Under the pieces are notes generated by a model, which was not told the origin of the DNA, searched no databases, and saw only the letters and a list, made by a program, of their open reading frames with translations. The translations under genes and the position numbers were made by a program. Shown one piece after another: positions 22,290 to 36,175 of a stretch of 64,000 nucleotides of DNA; the first letter of the stretch is position 1, and each line of letters opens with the position of its first letter. The stretch is from Plantago major. Taxonomy: Eukaryota; Streptophyta; Magnoliopsida; Lamiales; Plantaginaceae. The stretch spans positions 1 through 64,000 of the forward strand of contig JAIFAC010000036.1 of NCBI GenBank assembly GCA_026545765.1, in the 5' to 3' direction.

Positions 22290-25200
22290 AAGTCTTCAAT
22301 CTATTAAAGTCTTCTTGATTTTTGTGGATCGATGCAAATTTCCTATCTCGAACCTTTTGGCGTCATCGAGAATAATCATAGAAGTGTTACGGCGAGCATC
22401 TCGGTGTCTCAGCAAATCCACAGATCTCTTTATAGGTTTTGGTAGGATTTTCTTGACGAATGTTTGACCCAGATACTTTCCCCACTTCCGGGCATGCTCT
22501 ATTACGATGTCGAAAGCTTGAAGTATTAAGATAATCCTCAGATATCTGATGTCACCCTTGTATTGATCTTCAGTTAGATAGAATGATTCATAGGGTTCTA
22601 CAGCGAGTCTTGCTCTTGTGCCTGTTCCTGTGATATTCAGAATTCTGTGCACATCATCTAGCTTTCCATATGGACATTCATCAGAGAGGTCCTTTCTCAT
22701 GGCTTCAGTTCTTTTGACAACTTCAAAATCCAACCAGGCTTTAATGTGATTGGTGTTGATCAAGGTTGGCTTATCTTTTCTCCATGCCATAAGTTGTTTA
22801 TGGATTGGTTAAAATCTTGAATTTACCAATAGATGCTTAAGTTCCGAATCCGATAGCCATTTTTACGATTGATGCACACAGAGCGGAGGAATCATTGTCA
22901 TACTTCACATACTCTATTTTGGCTTCTTCTGGCCTGAGTGGAAGTTGACTTTGTCTTTGTTCAGCTCTCAGTCTGTTCCTTCTTTGTCTTGAATTCTCTT
23001 TGGGGTTGTTGCTTGAAGAACCACCCTGGATAGACATGGTATTTCCAGAGGGTGTTTTAGCTGCTAGGGGCTTTGCAGCTATGGGCTCAGTTAGGCTTTC
23101 AATTTTCCTTTTCTTTTGAAGAGGAGCTTCATCTTCATCAGTTTCCTCATCATCATCAAGATTTAATCTTGTGAGAGTTTTACAGCCTTCTTCATTGCCC
23201 AGGGACTTGATTTGACCTTCTTGTTCTTCTTCAGAAGATTCATCAATCCCTCTAACTTGTCTTCTCCTTGGAGCCTTGGTACTCCTTGGAGGTTTCTGTG
23301 CCATGGCCCTTGTTATCATTTTAGTTCCTTCAGTAGGTTTCTAGGAAGCAGCTACTATTTACCATGACTTGGCTTGAGGAGGTTCATTGATTAGTGGTGG
23401 TGGGAAGTTTTCATGTTTCTTCTTCCTTTAACGCACTTTTGACTCCATCAATTCTTCTTGTTTTCTTCTCCTTCTTCCCATTCCCCGACTTTGAGGTCAG
23501 TTGTACCTCTTTCCCCTTAGTCATTGTTGGTACTCGGTCTCATAAAGGAATCGAGAGAGTTAAAGTGCCCTTGTAAATAATTATAGCGTGACCAACTTGA
23601 AGTTGACTTTGAGCTCTGATTTTGCTTGATAAGTCCATTGTCCTTATCGGTGAAGCTTTGCCGATGGGCCTAGGATGGCATCTGCTTTTCGGTGATGTAA
23701 CTTGCCTCTTGAAGCTTTTTCACTAAAGGCGCATCATCGTCCTTATCATTCCGGATCTTTCGAGCAATGACTATGCTAGTTGTTCTCTGAGTGATGAGCT
23801 CGGTGAACTTTTTCATTCGAGGAGGGAGGCGATTACTTCCTTGTTCTGTGAAGACATCTCCTTGTTTAGATGAGATAGTACTTGGTACCTGTTCATGTAT
23901 TCATTGGAGTGGACATTTGGCAGTTTGCTGAATATTGTAGGAGCAATCAGCTTCCTTTTCAAGTGAGAAACCGCTAAATGTTCATTGCGGTGCTCTGCCA
24001 AAGTCTTGTCTTCTTCATTATCTGAGTAATCAGCCCAGTGATCTTAATCCTCTTGGACATTTTCATCGATTGTATCGAGTCCAGCAACCATCTCAGAGAT
24101 TGGTTTCTTCCCTTTCTGGGAGGAGGATGGTACTTCTTTTGAAGATGATGCAGCCTTAGCATCATGCTTGACTTCAGATACTTCTTGATGTCGAGTTCTT
24201 TGGTGATATCTTGCACAACATCCCGTAGCTCTTTAACCTCAGAGTAAGCAATCATTTCTTGTAAGTATTGTTCTTGTAGTTGATCAAGCTTGTCTCTGGA
24301 TTTAGCTATTTGATCTTCCAGTTGAAGATGGAGCTGTTCTTCTTCAAGGTTATGCGAGTTGGCGGTCTGGTTTGAGTGTTTAATATTTTACGATTGGTTT
24401 CTTGAAGCTCGACTACTTGTTCGATAGTAATTGGGTGTTGGTTAGAAGATGGATGAGTAGATTTCTGAGGAGATGGAGACGGAGATTTCTGTGAAGTCTT
24501 CTTAGTGTGCTTTTCAGCAGCTGAGGCATCATTTCTTAGCGAAATTCCTCCGGTCCACAGTGCGAGGCATCATCATCATCCTTTTTGCATGTCATCCTTT
24601 TGGTGATGGTCGGTGGGAGGTTCATCGAAGTCATTTTCGTTTATCTCTTCCTCCTCATCATCTTGAGATACTAGATTGATCACTTGAGAATAGTGATCTT
24701 ACGCCCATTAACCTCTTCTTGTTGAAGGTATAAATTGCAGAGTTTGGGGCAGGACTGGCTTAAATGCCATCTGTAATCTTGTCTGACCATCTGCCTGTTC
24801 AAAGGCGTGTATCAAACTGTGCGCCACTTCTCTGGAGAAATCCTTATGCAATAGAGTCCTGGCGTGTCTTTATTCGATAGGGAACATTGCATGGATGTAT
24901 GTCTCCAAGTCGAGCTCGTGCTCGTCTGTTTGGTTGATCTGTGATTCTCAATATTTCGAGAGATCGAGCACCTTAACCTTTGCCATTTCTTGAAGCATTT
25001 AATGTGCTTTGGCGGTGTGAGCTTTGAAGAAGAAGTAGGTCCCTTGTCTCAACATTGGGAGCACCTCGGCACTTGTTTGAGCTGAAAGAAAGAGTTTTGA
25101 GTGAGCTTCAAAACTTTTATAGATATCGAGGAGAAGTGTAGTTTAGTTTTAGTTACACGAGTAAGTACTTGGGGCTCGGAGACTTGTTCTCTTGAGACAA

Positions 25201-27850
25201 TTGGTGTCTCGGATATCTTGTTGTGAGGCGGAGACTTGGAAGTCTGGTCCTCATCAACCTTTCTTTCTTGAACCTAAGAATTAACATTATCACAATACTT
25301 AGGAAATTTTATCAAGAAAACTTTAAGTGACAAGTCAGATATCTGAGAGGTCAATTACCTCCATGGGAGGCTCAGATACTTTTCCCTCAGAGACTTGTGC
25401 AGTCTCTGGAATCTTTTCTTGTGATGAAGGCCTTGATGCCTCATCAATTTCCATAGGTCTTGGGGTGTGCAACTCTGTCCCCTTGCACTTCTACTTGAGT
25501 GAGCTGTGGTAGAAAGCATTGAGTAATTTAGAAGATTTTAGTTAACCCGAGGTGAAGAATATTTATCATTGATTTTCATATACCTTCATCTTTGGAAGGC
25601 TCGATGATACATTCTTGAAACCTTGTCGGTTTCAGGTTTTCTTCTGGCATTTCTGCCTTATCTTCCTCTTTCTCAGTTGGAGCCTGTTAGAAACATTTAT
25701 TTTAATGATTAAGCACATAAACTTATAACTGAAGAAGTGTTATCTTAAGAATCCATTATTACGTAGCACGAGCTCGGATATCTTAAGAGGCGAGGTTGAG
25801 GAACCTCCTTCTCGATTTGAGGTAAGCTTTTGACTTCCTCTTGTTTTGTGTTTCTAACTCACTGTAACAAAGAAATTTTATGAGTAACAAGATGTATAAG
25901 CATAAAAATTTTCACAAGATAAGAGTTAAACCGTTGACTACGAGTAATTTGGTGATTGGTCTCTGGAACTTGTGACCTTTCTATACTTAGGTCTTCTTGT
26001 CCCAGTGCAGTTTCTTTGCTTGAAGTTTCTGGTACTTCACACCTTTCCTGAGTATGCAACTCGTTGCCTCCCTGTTGCTCATTACGAGTAGATGTCTCGT
26101 TTGATCCCTCTCATTGAGTTGGGAACTGCTCTTTTCGGGATTTTCTTGACATCTTGTATTCTTGGTAATTGAAATGGAGTTCATTTACCATTTCATCAAC
26201 CACTTGTGGCTGTTGTGGTTGTTGTGATTGTGGTTGTTGTGGTTATGCAGGCGGAGGATTGATCAGTAGAATGTTCTTCCAGATTTTTAGTTGTGGCGTT
26301 TCCATCAGCATCTGCCAGTACTAAAATACCACTCATCAGGGCTTTTTGAAGTTGTGCATAAGAAACATTCCCTGATGATGTGTTTGCACCAACAACCTTT
26401 GCTATAGGTTCGACAACTTTGTGGTGTAGGTTCTTCTTGGATACCTTATCACGATTCTTTATTCGATAACCTTAGCCCTCTTTGTTCTTTCTAGGACTTG
26501 AGAGATGACTAGTTCATCATCTTCATCGTCGAGCTCTCATCGGCATTAGGCGATTGGTCCATTACTCCTGCGGTTTTCTGCAGATAGGGCTTGGTGTTTT
26601 TCACCACTTTTGGCAGCATTTATGAGTTCATCAGCAAGGCTTTCTGCATTAGTCGCAACATTTCTGGAAGCACTTTCTCTTGCTGAGTCTACTTGTTCAG
26701 TAGTTGATAACTCTTTTGCAGCATTGATGATTTCATTTGCCTTTATCAGTTCATCGGCAATGCCTGCAGATATCTGAGAATCGACAACCTCTTTGGGTGC
26801 GTCTTCTGATTTGCCAGCAGACTTCTTTCTTGAAGTTCTGGGCTTCTTGGTCGCAACCTTTTCTTCAGATACCTTTTCAGACTTTCGCTTCTTAGAACCT
26901 TTCTGAGACCCAGTAACCTTTTTCATCAACTTTGTATACTCATATTTGTAGAGTAGGTTAATGTTGGCTATTTCAGCTGTCTCTCTGAGCTCAATGCCAA
27001 GCTTTTCCAGCAAGTAGCATATCTTCAGACCATAGCCTACTGTGGCCTTTGGCTCAGCTAGTCCTTTGGCAATCTTAGGCTTGAAGCCTTGAATCTTCTT
27101 CACAAACTTCATGAAGGCGTACTTTCCCCAGTTAAAAGGGTTTTCCAGCCTTTTGTCTTGTTGATTCAGCAAGAACATCACGATCCATCATTCTTGGCTT
27201 ATCTGGTCAGCACCTCCTTGTAGACCATCAAAGCATCTGTGAAGAATGCAAGCCAGTACATCCCAGTGAACCATCAGATGTCTGGTTCGGATGTCAGCAA
27301 GCTTGAACTCAATAGGTGTATCTGATTTTTCAAGATCACACTCGTCACTGTACAGTTCTTTAACACCTTCAAGGAGTTCATCATCCTTGGTGTTTATTTC
27401 AAAATCCTTTCCAAGATTTTGAAACTCAAACAACTTACAGAAAGTTGTTAAGTCCAGAAGGATTTCCTTTCCTTGGACTGAGGTTTTGTGACACTATTTC
27501 GGTGCCTTGAAACACGGGAAATAATCACAGAGTTGTTGTAGAATTCCAACACATCGGTGATGAAATTCCACTAGGTCGGCGGATAGAAAGCCCTTGATTT
27601 GTGCCTTTTCAAGCATGTCGAGAATTAGCTTTACATCGGCTTGTTCTCTAGTATTCCTCAACCGGCACCACCCCAAATCATTACGTGATTTGAAGTCAAT
27701 GGTCGATTAAAATCTCCTACCATCGGTTGTTCACAATAACCAACTCTGGTGCTTGCTTTTCGTGATACCGTGGAGGATTGAATTCGATGTGGTTGAACTT
27801 TTAGGGCCATCTCTTTATATAGTGTAGGATTTGAAATTGGTGTTTGAAAG
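22290..27850 (-). mobile_element. Extra region downstream of pol (envelope-like position), fossil
   Basis: About 5.5 kb between RNase H and the 3' LTR. Open pieces on the minus strand include 26546-27181 (ends in a Lys/Ser-rich stretch with KKRKSEKVSEEKVATKKPR), 27188-27433, 22837-23319 (acidic and basic tracts, MITRAMAQKPPRSTKAPRRR) and 22296-22790. None matches a host gene family I know. SIRE elements carry an envelope-like ORF here, but I see no clear membrane-fusion features, so the function is left open. Confidence 0.6.
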
Positions 27851-28689
27851 AGATTTGATTGATAATTCTTTGCGGAAAAACTTAATCTTGATTTGCGGAG
27901 ATTGTAGAAGGTTTTGCGGAGAATCGAGAAGGATTTGCTATTTTTGTGCAAGATGAGTTTTGGATTAGGCAAAAGTGATTTCCTATGCAAAATCCTATAT
28001 ATATAGCGATTGAATCTCAAGACAAATACATACAAATTGATTTTTGTGTATGCGTATACATGATTTGCAAGGCGTGAGCAAAAGCTAGTTCGGCATTAAA
28101 TGCTTAGTGGGCCGTATGCAATTTCAACGATCCACTATTTCGTGAATTAATTTCCACCGTACAGATCAATCGCTTAATTTCATCAAGGGTCACCATTGCT
28201 TCTTCAGCAATGATCACAATCAACAAGTGTAATTGTGCCCATTTAATGAATTTTGGCTCATAGCTTTCTGAATCACGTTTTTGTATGACCAAGAACACTG
28301 TTTGCATCTGAATCTGTCTTATACTTAGGATTTTTCCAAGTTTTTTCATCCCGATAGAAATAATGCGAGTTTCAAGAGAGTAGTTGACTGCAGATAGTTA
28401 TACTATTCTCTTTTGTGTTCCCCGTTTATAGAGTGATTCAGATATCTGAGTTCCCGTCTCAGAGATTTTAAGCTATGTTTTTGCTCTTTAGCCTTTTTGA
28501 CTTCTGGATACCCGTTCCATATTTCTCTTTTCTCTTCTCTAGATACCCGTTCCAGATACCTCTTCTCTGGATGCCCGTTCCAGATACCTGAACTCTTTCA
28601 GTTCATTGGTAGTTCCATTAGTCCAAGACTATGTCTTAAGGCTAAGAATCTACTTTCTTGTAGTGGCTTAGTGAAGATATCTGCAAGTT

Positions 28690-29200
28690 GGTCTTCAGTG
28701 CCAATCTTGAGTATCTCTATATTGCCCTTTTCAACATGGTCTCTGATGAAGTGATGTCTAACATCAATGTGCTTTGTTCTGGCATGAAATTTAGGATTCT
28801 GTGTAATCGCAATAGCACTTGTGTTGTCACAGAAAATGGGAGTTTACTTCTCATCGAGTCCATAGTCTTTAAGTTGTTGTTGTATCCACAGAATTTGTGT
28901 TGCACAACAACCAGCAGCAATATATTCAGCCTTTGTGGTAGAAGTTGCAATTGAGTTTTGCTTCTTGCTAAACCATGAGATAAGTCTAGTACCCGAAGCG
29001 GCAAGTTCACGAGGTGCTTTTCCTATCAGCGGTGATCCGGCATAATCAGCGTCTGGTACCCTAAACTCGATCCGCTTTCTTTAGGATACCACAATCCTAC
29101 ATCTCATACCCTTTACATACCTTAATATTTTCATAGCAATGTTGTAGTGTGTTTGCATTGGATTTATGCGAAATCTAGCACATACTCAACGGCATATTGA
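28690..29200 (-). mobile_element. RNase H region of the first SIRE-like element, fossil
   Basis: Minus-strand pieces contain the Copia RNase H hallmark region (SKKQNSIATSTT-like, followed by a Cys-rich turn) next to the reverse transcriptase. Confidence 0.65.
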
Positions 29201-29208
29201 ATATCGGT

Positions 29209-29930
29209 CTACTTGCGATGAGGTAAGCGGTGAACTATCAATTTCCTATACTTATGTTCTTCAACACTCTTATCTGATTCAGTATAGGTCATTTTGGTTC
29301 CAATGCTCATAGGTATCTTAGCATTCTTTTCAGAAGGCTTAAGATTGAATTTTGTGAGCATATCTTTTGCATACTTTGTTTGGCTAATGAATATTCCATC
29401 CTTGAGTTGCTTGACTTGCAATCCTAGAAAATAATTCATTTCATCCATCATGCTCATCTCAAACTTGCTTTTCATGAGATTTGCAAAGTCATTACAAAGT
29501 TGCTTGTCCTTAGATCCAAATATGATGTCATCAACATATACTTGAACTAAGAGTAGTTTCCCGTCATGATTTAAGGTAAATAAAGTTTTATCAACTTCAC
29601 CTTTCTTGAAACCACTTTCCAGAAGGTACTTGGCCAAAGTGTCATACCATGCTCTTGGAGCTGTTTGATCCATCTGAGCTTTACATGGTTTATAGACAAT
29701 TCTTCTTTCTGAGGAAACTTCAAAACCAGGTGGTTGCTCAACATAAACTTCTTCTGCAAGTTCACCGTTCAAGAAGGCACTCTTGACATCCATCTGGTAA
29801 ACTTTGAAATCTTTATGAGCTGCAAAGGCTAGAAAGAGTCTTATTGCATCCAATCTGGCAACTGGTGCATATGACTCGTCAAAATCTAAGCCTTGATGCA
29901 GGTAAATCCTTGGCAACCAATCTTGCTTTG
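29209..29930 (-). mobile_element. Reverse transcriptase region of the first SIRE-like element, fossil
   Basis: The longest clean pol block. It has the Copia reverse transcriptase motifs [25 protein letters not shown], the catalytic YVDDIIFGS and NYFLGLQV. These place the element in the Copia superfamily. Confidence 0.9.
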
Positions 29931-30499
29931 TTTACGGTTATTTCACGATTCATTCATCTTGTTTACGAAAACCCATTTAGTTCCAATCACGGATACTCCT
30001 TCTATAAATGGAACTAGTTTCGGACTTTGTTTCTCTCAAATTGATCGACTCTTCTTGCATTGCGGAGATCCGGTCTTGGTCTCTAATGCTTCTTCTATAT
30101 TTTTAGGTTCAATATTCGATGAAACATCGAAAGAGAGAATTAGCATTTTCACTATTGCTCTCTAGTCCTAACACCTTGATTAATTGGTCCAATTACATCC
30201 TTTCCAGGATGATCTTTGATCCATCTCATCATAGGTTTAGTGCTAGTAGGATCAATATCCAAGTGATTTGAATGTGAATCACTAAGATTATAATTTGATA
30301 CTTTTTCAGTATCTGAGACATCTGACATATGGGACATGTCATGGATATCTGACACTTTTGATGTTAGAGATATACGGAACTTGCATTTCAGCGATCTCAT
30401 TTTGAGATACCTCTTCATGATGAAGGTTCTCGATAACTGTTCCATTTCGGAAAACTCATGAAATTCCTCATCATGTGAGTCATCTTGTTGTTACTAGGC

Positions 30500-31650
30500 A
30501 TTTCAAGCTTTTCTCGTCAGTCATCCTCACTTTCCATAATGATGTTTCTCCTTTAAGGATTCTTCTTTAGAATCCCTCAGTAATAGTTCTTTGAACCTTT
30601 CTGAGAGTTCATCACTAGGAGGTGTTTTCTTATTTCCTTCATAGAATACAACATGAATTGATTCTTCAATTTTCTTTGTTCTTTTGTTGTAAACTCTGTA
30701 GGCTTTGCTATTTGTGGAATAACGAAATACACCTTCATCGACTTTGGTTGAAATGTTCTCGGATAATCTTTCCCATTGTTTAGAACAAAACATTTACAAC
30801 CAAATACTCTTAGATGTTTGATATTAGGGGTCTACCAACCAAGATTTCATAGGGGTCTTGTCATGGTGTTTGTTTATCAAACATACATTACGAGTGTAAC
30901 AAGTGTGTTTCTGACTTCATCCCAATAAATTTCACTTATTTCGATGTCATTAGCATTGTCCTTGCAACTTCTTTAAGGGTTCTGTTTTCCTTTCGCAACA
31001 CCATTTTGTTGAGGTGTTTTTCTGAGAGGAAAGTTGGTGTTGTATACCTTGCGTACAAAACTCCTTTATGTCTTGGTTGATAAACTCGGTACCATAGTGC
31101 AATACGATTGCGGATACCTTGTCATTTTCATGACTTCAAGCTTTTTCAGCAAGTTTGGTATCTCCACCGGCATCGATTTGTGTTTTGAAAAGACAACCCA
31201 GTGAATCTTGAGAAGTCATCTACAACAACGGACCATACTTCTTTCTGCATAACTAATTACGGATGATTCAAAAGATCCATGTGTAATAGTTGCGTTGGTC
31301 TAACTCTTAGAGTGTCTAATTTTGGACTTGAAAGAGATCTTAGATTGTTTCCCCATCGTGACGGAACATATACCATCCTTTACGAAAGATGTTACGGAAG
31401 GCCAACCACTAACTCTTTCTTGGCAAGTCTTCGGAGTTTTGAAGTTCGGTGACTCATTCTTTTGTGCCATAACGGTGCTCTTACATGTGACCAGTTGACT
31501 CACCATGAGACATTCTTGATTGTGGCGAGATGCCAATCGGCAACATAAAGGCGCCTTTCCGCCGACCAACTAAGGTATGCCTTTGACTCATTGTCGATTA
31601 GTTTGCGATTTAGCTTTGAAATTTATAGTAAAACCCTTGTATAAACTTGC
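30500..31650 (-). mobile_element. Integrase region of the first SIRE-like element, fossil
   Basis: Minus-strand pieces include the pre-integrase signature (MGKQSKISFKSK) near 31300-31360 and downstream integrase-type sequence (YRVYNKRTKKIEESIHVVF at 30527-30793). The region is heavily broken. Confidence 0.65.
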
Positions 31651-32599
31651 TCATGCTAAATAAATTATATTTCAAATCCTTAACATGTAATCGTCGGTGA
31701 TTGTTAAAGTCCCCAATTTAGCGTTGCCAAATCCGAGAGGGATTTAATTCTCCTCAAACAAATCGATATCTGGTCACTGTGTTGCAAGCTTTGTAATCGA
31801 CAGTTGCTTTATCTCTGTCATGTGCTTTCGCATCAACTATCAAATAGCCATTGTGCTTTAGTCCGGAAGCATTACACTGAGAAGCAGGAGATTAGGTTCT
31901 CATATCTTTGATGGAACCATCGAATTAAAAGATCTTCGGTGGAATCCATTTTGAATGAATTTCTTTGAAATATTCTTTTGTCATGAGGAACATAAGGAGA
32001 ATTCTTTTGAATGAATGTTATCATTAGTAAGAATTATTTTCTTCCTTGGTGTGTTCCTAGGTGCTCCATATGATGCTTTCGGATACATCGAGGTTTACGA
32101 GTTTGCTTTTCGACAAACTTAGCTTTCCTTGATTTCTTCTAGCCACAGCATTGATTTTCGGTGGCTTGATTTAACTTCCACTTGATAATTGCTTTGAGCA
32201 ATTCTAGCTTTCGACCATCGTTCTTGCTCTGCTTGTACTCATGAGCAAGTTGTTTTCCGATGCCTTTGTAGCAATACCGTTTGAGCACTTGAAGCTATCG
32301 AGATCTTTTCTCGGAAGCTTTGCGATCTCTGGTTGGTCGATTTCTTTCCATAAAAAGTGACATGGGAGAATTTGCCTCTGCAATTCTACCTTTTGAGAGA
32401 CATAACCTTGTGGGTGTTTACACTTTTAGGTGTTGTGTTTCTTTTCGAGCGTGCCCATGTTTTGTTTTGACTTGTTTTTCCCACAAAGGTTTAGTATATT
32501 GCCTTTCCTTTGTCAACAATCTTTGTCTTCTCACCGATACTATAGATTGCATGGGAACCGTCTTCTTTGAGTACTTACAAATGTTCTTCTCTCCTTACT

Positions 32600-34330
32600 C
32601 TTATTGGTGATAGAACAATCATGTGTATTCATTGAAGTCCTTTCTTTTTGAAGGATCTCTTAAGTAAGATTGTACTTGATGAGTGTCACTAGCTTTGGCA
32701 TAAGATTGAAAACATAATTCTTTCTTCTTGAGTTCCTTGTTCTCGGAAAGAAGATCTTCATAATTCTTTAAATTCAATTGACCATTGCTTCTTTATGTGA
32801 CTTTTCGGTCTCGGATATACGAGCTTTGAGAGATGCATTTTCAGCATCCTTTCTCTGATACTTTAACTAATTGAGAATTTTCCTTTGCAAGAGAATTCTT
32901 TCTTCTTGAGTTTTCGGCTCTAGCTCGGATCATTAGAAATTCTCTTTCATAGATGTCAAGTTCTTTCTGATATTTTCTAGATTTTTATTTCCTCTTCATC
33001 ACTTTCATAAGTATAACAAGAAGTATGTGTTACCTCATCACCATCGACGATTTCTATGTTGGAGATGTCGGACCGTCAATTCGACAACTCCACATTTCAT
33101 TCTTCTTGAGGCGAAGTCGATTATATCATGAGTAACTCCACATAATTACGGTGATGGTAAGGTTGAGTCATCTGAATTGTCATCTTGAATCATCTCAACG
33201 TCTAGAGCATCCATTGAATTTGGATTTTCTTTCTTTCTTGATTAACAAAGCTTTACGGCTTCTTCTAAAGATTCTCCTATCTTTCTTGTCACATCCTTAG
33301 TTTGTTGAGGCGGACAATCCTTCTTGAAGTGGCGGTTTGACAATAGAAAGCAGATATCGTTTCCAATTTACGCTTCCTCGATTACATGATGCTTCTGAAA
33401 TGGCTTGTTCGTGAGCTTTGCATATTTTGTCTTGGTGATAGTTTGAGCGTAGATGCTTTTTCAGCTTCTCTTTGGCTTTCCTTCTTTCAATTTCTCGACT
33501 GATATATTTGCTCATTTTCTTTGCAGCAAGAGCATCCTCAGTTTATTCCTTGCTTTTCTTCTTTTCAGAAGTTCCTTGAGTGACTAGAGCAACGTTTTGC
33601 AACTTTTGGTTGTTTGTTCTCTTTGAGTTGTCTCATAATCACGATGTAGCAAGATGAGAGAAAAGTTCCCTTTGGAGTGATATTTGGCATTCCTTGATTA
33701 AAATAAAAGAATTTAGTATGCTCCCGGTTGTGGTTAAGACTTACGACAATAGTCTTAATCTTTTACATTGGGAGTATCATTCTTTCTCGAAGCTTCCATG
33801 TCACTCATGAGAGTGGTAAATCTGAAATCAAGTTTTCGAGTTTTAGTGGGTCCTTGTTTGAAATTTTGAAATTTCAACTTGAGAACTTCGAACTTGTTTT
33901 CTTTGGTTTTCTCGGTTAAAGCAGATTTCTTCAATCGGTTGCGGCAACTTCGCCGTTTTAACGCGCCGATTTACCTTGTATGTGCTCAGTGTCGATCGAT
34001 GATGATATTACGAGCTTGACCATCGGGCGATTTCTCTTGGCATCTTAGATGTCGAGTTCTCTGGGCTTTGGTTCGTAAATGACTTAACTAGTAGATCTCC
34101 CACTTGTTGACGCATCGGTTTGTGAAGATCCTTCGCTTTGATCTCTGTCTCTACCATTAGAAACCTCCATGACTTGTTTGAGTTGTTGAATGACTATTGG
34201 GCCATTCTTTATCACTTTGATCATTTCGTCACTTATGGCTTCAAGGTGGAGCATCATGTTATTTTCCATTTCTCGTAATTCTACGGTTTGAGAATGGGTG
34301 CATCACTCGAGACATACGCACATAACACAC
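32600..34330 (-). mobile_element. gag region of the first SIRE-like element, fossil
   Basis: Follows the primer site. Readable pieces include MENNMMLHLEAISDEMIKV (34084-34269), a Cys/His zinc-knuckle-like area near 33300-33360 and a charged helical stretch near 32650-32960. The same charged stretch occurs at the start of the second element's readable gag. Confidence 0.65.
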
Positions 34331-34414
34331 AAATTAAATAGTCCTCGAAAATCGACAAAGTTCCTTCACCTATCTGGGGATCTAGGTTCAGTGCAGAAGG
34401 CTTGTGAACCTCCT

Positions 34415-34426
34415 GCTCTGATACCA
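34415..34426 (-). other. Primer binding site of the first SIRE-like element
   Basis: TGGTATCAGAGC on the minus strand, complementary to the 3' end of initiator tRNA-Met, two bases inside the 5' LTR. Standard for plant Copia elements. Confidence 0.88.
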
Positions 34427-34428
34427 CT

Positions 34429-36175
34429 TGTTGATCCAGATAACGGCAAAGTAAAAGACTAGAGGGGTGAATAGTCTTTTAAAACTTTTGTCGATAAAAT
34501 TATTGTCGAGATATCGAATAGATATCGATACTTAAAATCGAGCCGGAAGACTTAATAAAGATAAGTGCGAAAGCAGTTAAAGTGTGTGTGTGTTCTTTGA
34601 AATGTAAATCTGAGAAGGTAAATAACCACGCAAGTATAGTGGTATCGGAGGTGGCGTAATCCTCCAACTAATCCACTTGTCTTTCGAGACCTAGAATTCA
34701 CTAGAATAGATAATTGAGTTCTCCTTACAAAAATCCTATTCTAAGATTCCTTTAAACAAATGGTTCACAACCAAATGTTCCCCCTGAGTTGTTCCCCGGC
34801 TTTCCTGACCAGTACTTCTGTACTCGAAACCTTTGAGTTATTCCTAGCTTCCCAAGCTAAGTACTTCCTATACTCGATAACCTTGAGTTATTCCTTAGTT
34901 TCCCAAATCAAGTACTTCCTATACTCAGGTAACCTTGGAGTTGTTCCTGATTTTCAAACTAAGTACTTCCTGTACTCCACGCTAGTTATGGTGTCGGTTT
35001 TGGTTTGAGTTGTCAGATGAGCTTCTTTAATAACTTATTCAGTTATTCAGATAGCTCTGTGAATCAAGTATACTTAATACACTTTTCAATGTATGGTATC
35101 TTGTTCTTTTCTTGACCAAGTCTTAGATAAATGTTCAAGAGAATGAATCTGGATACTTAATCTTTCGTTTCAACTCTTTCACGAGATAGTTGTGCTTGTT
35201 TAGGATCGGGACACTTAGAACTTGGTGTTACTCAAGATCAAAAGCTTTGGTACATGAGAAAGCTTTGAGGATAAGTAAGTTGCTTTGAGAGAGTAAGATG
35301 TTCAGCGTTTTCAAGGTATGTCGTGTGTCTCTTCAAGCATTCTAAGTGTTGATATTTATAGATGAATTTGAGTGCCGTTTGAATAGTATCCGTTAGGCTC
35401 AAATTCAAACTATTGATATCTGTGTATAATCTTATGTGACTTTGTCTTCTTCTTGAGGAAAGGCTGTTGCTTTTATTCAGACATCTCTGTCCGTGCATTA
35501 AATGCATTGTACTATACTTTTTGTCCTGTAGTGGCAACGAAACTATGCTTTGTATCAGAGACTAGTGTTATCTGATTCTTTGCACGTCCTTATCTTCAAT
35601 CTTCAGATACCACTATTTATTGAAACAACTTTGTTTGCTATATATATTTCTTTTTCAGAAATGTGGTTAATGCTCAAGGTATCTGAGAATAGATATCTGT
35701 GGACACTTTCCTTGTTTTCAGATAGGCCTCTTATTTCTCAGATATCTCTTGTGACACAGTTTGTTTAAAACTGTTCGTGTCTTCAAGATATCTGGCTAAG
35801 GTATCTGAAAAACAGTTTCAGTAATCTTGTGCAGTTTCTTCAAGTCTTCAATGTCGTTGAGCTTGGTTTGCTTGGATGTCTTCTTCTTGGTCTTCTCTTC
35901 ATAAAATAAAAATTACATTTTGAGACCTAACATCCTATACAAGATTAGCTAGACTATCATACTTGTTGCTGAGACTAAGATAAGTCATCATGTTGCTTTA
36001 AAAAGTGAGTTTCCTCTTTTACAATGTTCAAGTGAACCAAGAGTACTAATCACGTTTCTGAGACTAAGATAAGTCATCATGTTGCTGATCAAAATCTAAA
36101 CAGATATTTCTAACAAAATATCTAAAAAATTTCCTAACAAATTTCCCAAGAAATTTCCCAACAAATTTCCCAACA
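34429..36175 (-). repeat. 5' LTR of the first SIRE-like element (right copy)
   Basis: Matches 20249-21948. TATA box (TATAAATA, minus strand) at 35353-35360, four minisatellite copies near 34805-34985, end CCCAACA. Many differences from the left LTR are CAG or CTG in one copy versus CG in the other. Confidence 0.87.

Larger units (their letters stand above)
20249..36175 (-). mobile_element. SIRE-like (Maximus-type) Copia LTR retrotransposon, fossil
   Basis: A 15.9-kb element with termini TGTTGG...CCAACA, two LTRs of about 1.7 kb, a tRNA-Met-type primer site, a polypurine tract and the Copia domain order (gag, integrase, reverse transcriptase, RNase H) on the minus strand. A long extra region follows downstream of pol, the position of the envelope-like ORF of SIRE elements. 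It lies in the 3' UTR region of the unit 4 DNAJC17 copy. It looks broken, with reading frames interrupted many times (tens). The two LTRs remain closely alike and the target duplication is almost intact, so the insertion is fairly young and later than the array's formation. Some apparent damage may be consensus error, so age cannot be read off simply. Confidence 0.85.

Noticed and set aside
26546-27181. A possible host gene (211-codon Lys/Ser-rich minus-strand frame)
   Set aside because: It lies inside the retroelement between RNase H and the 3' LTR, in the same orientation, where the family carries an extra ORF.
34415-34426. tRNA gene fragment at the tRNA-Met-like sequence
   Set aside because: Only the 12 bases complementary to the tRNA 3' end are present, next to an LTR. 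It is a primer binding site, and no cloverleaf can be drawn.
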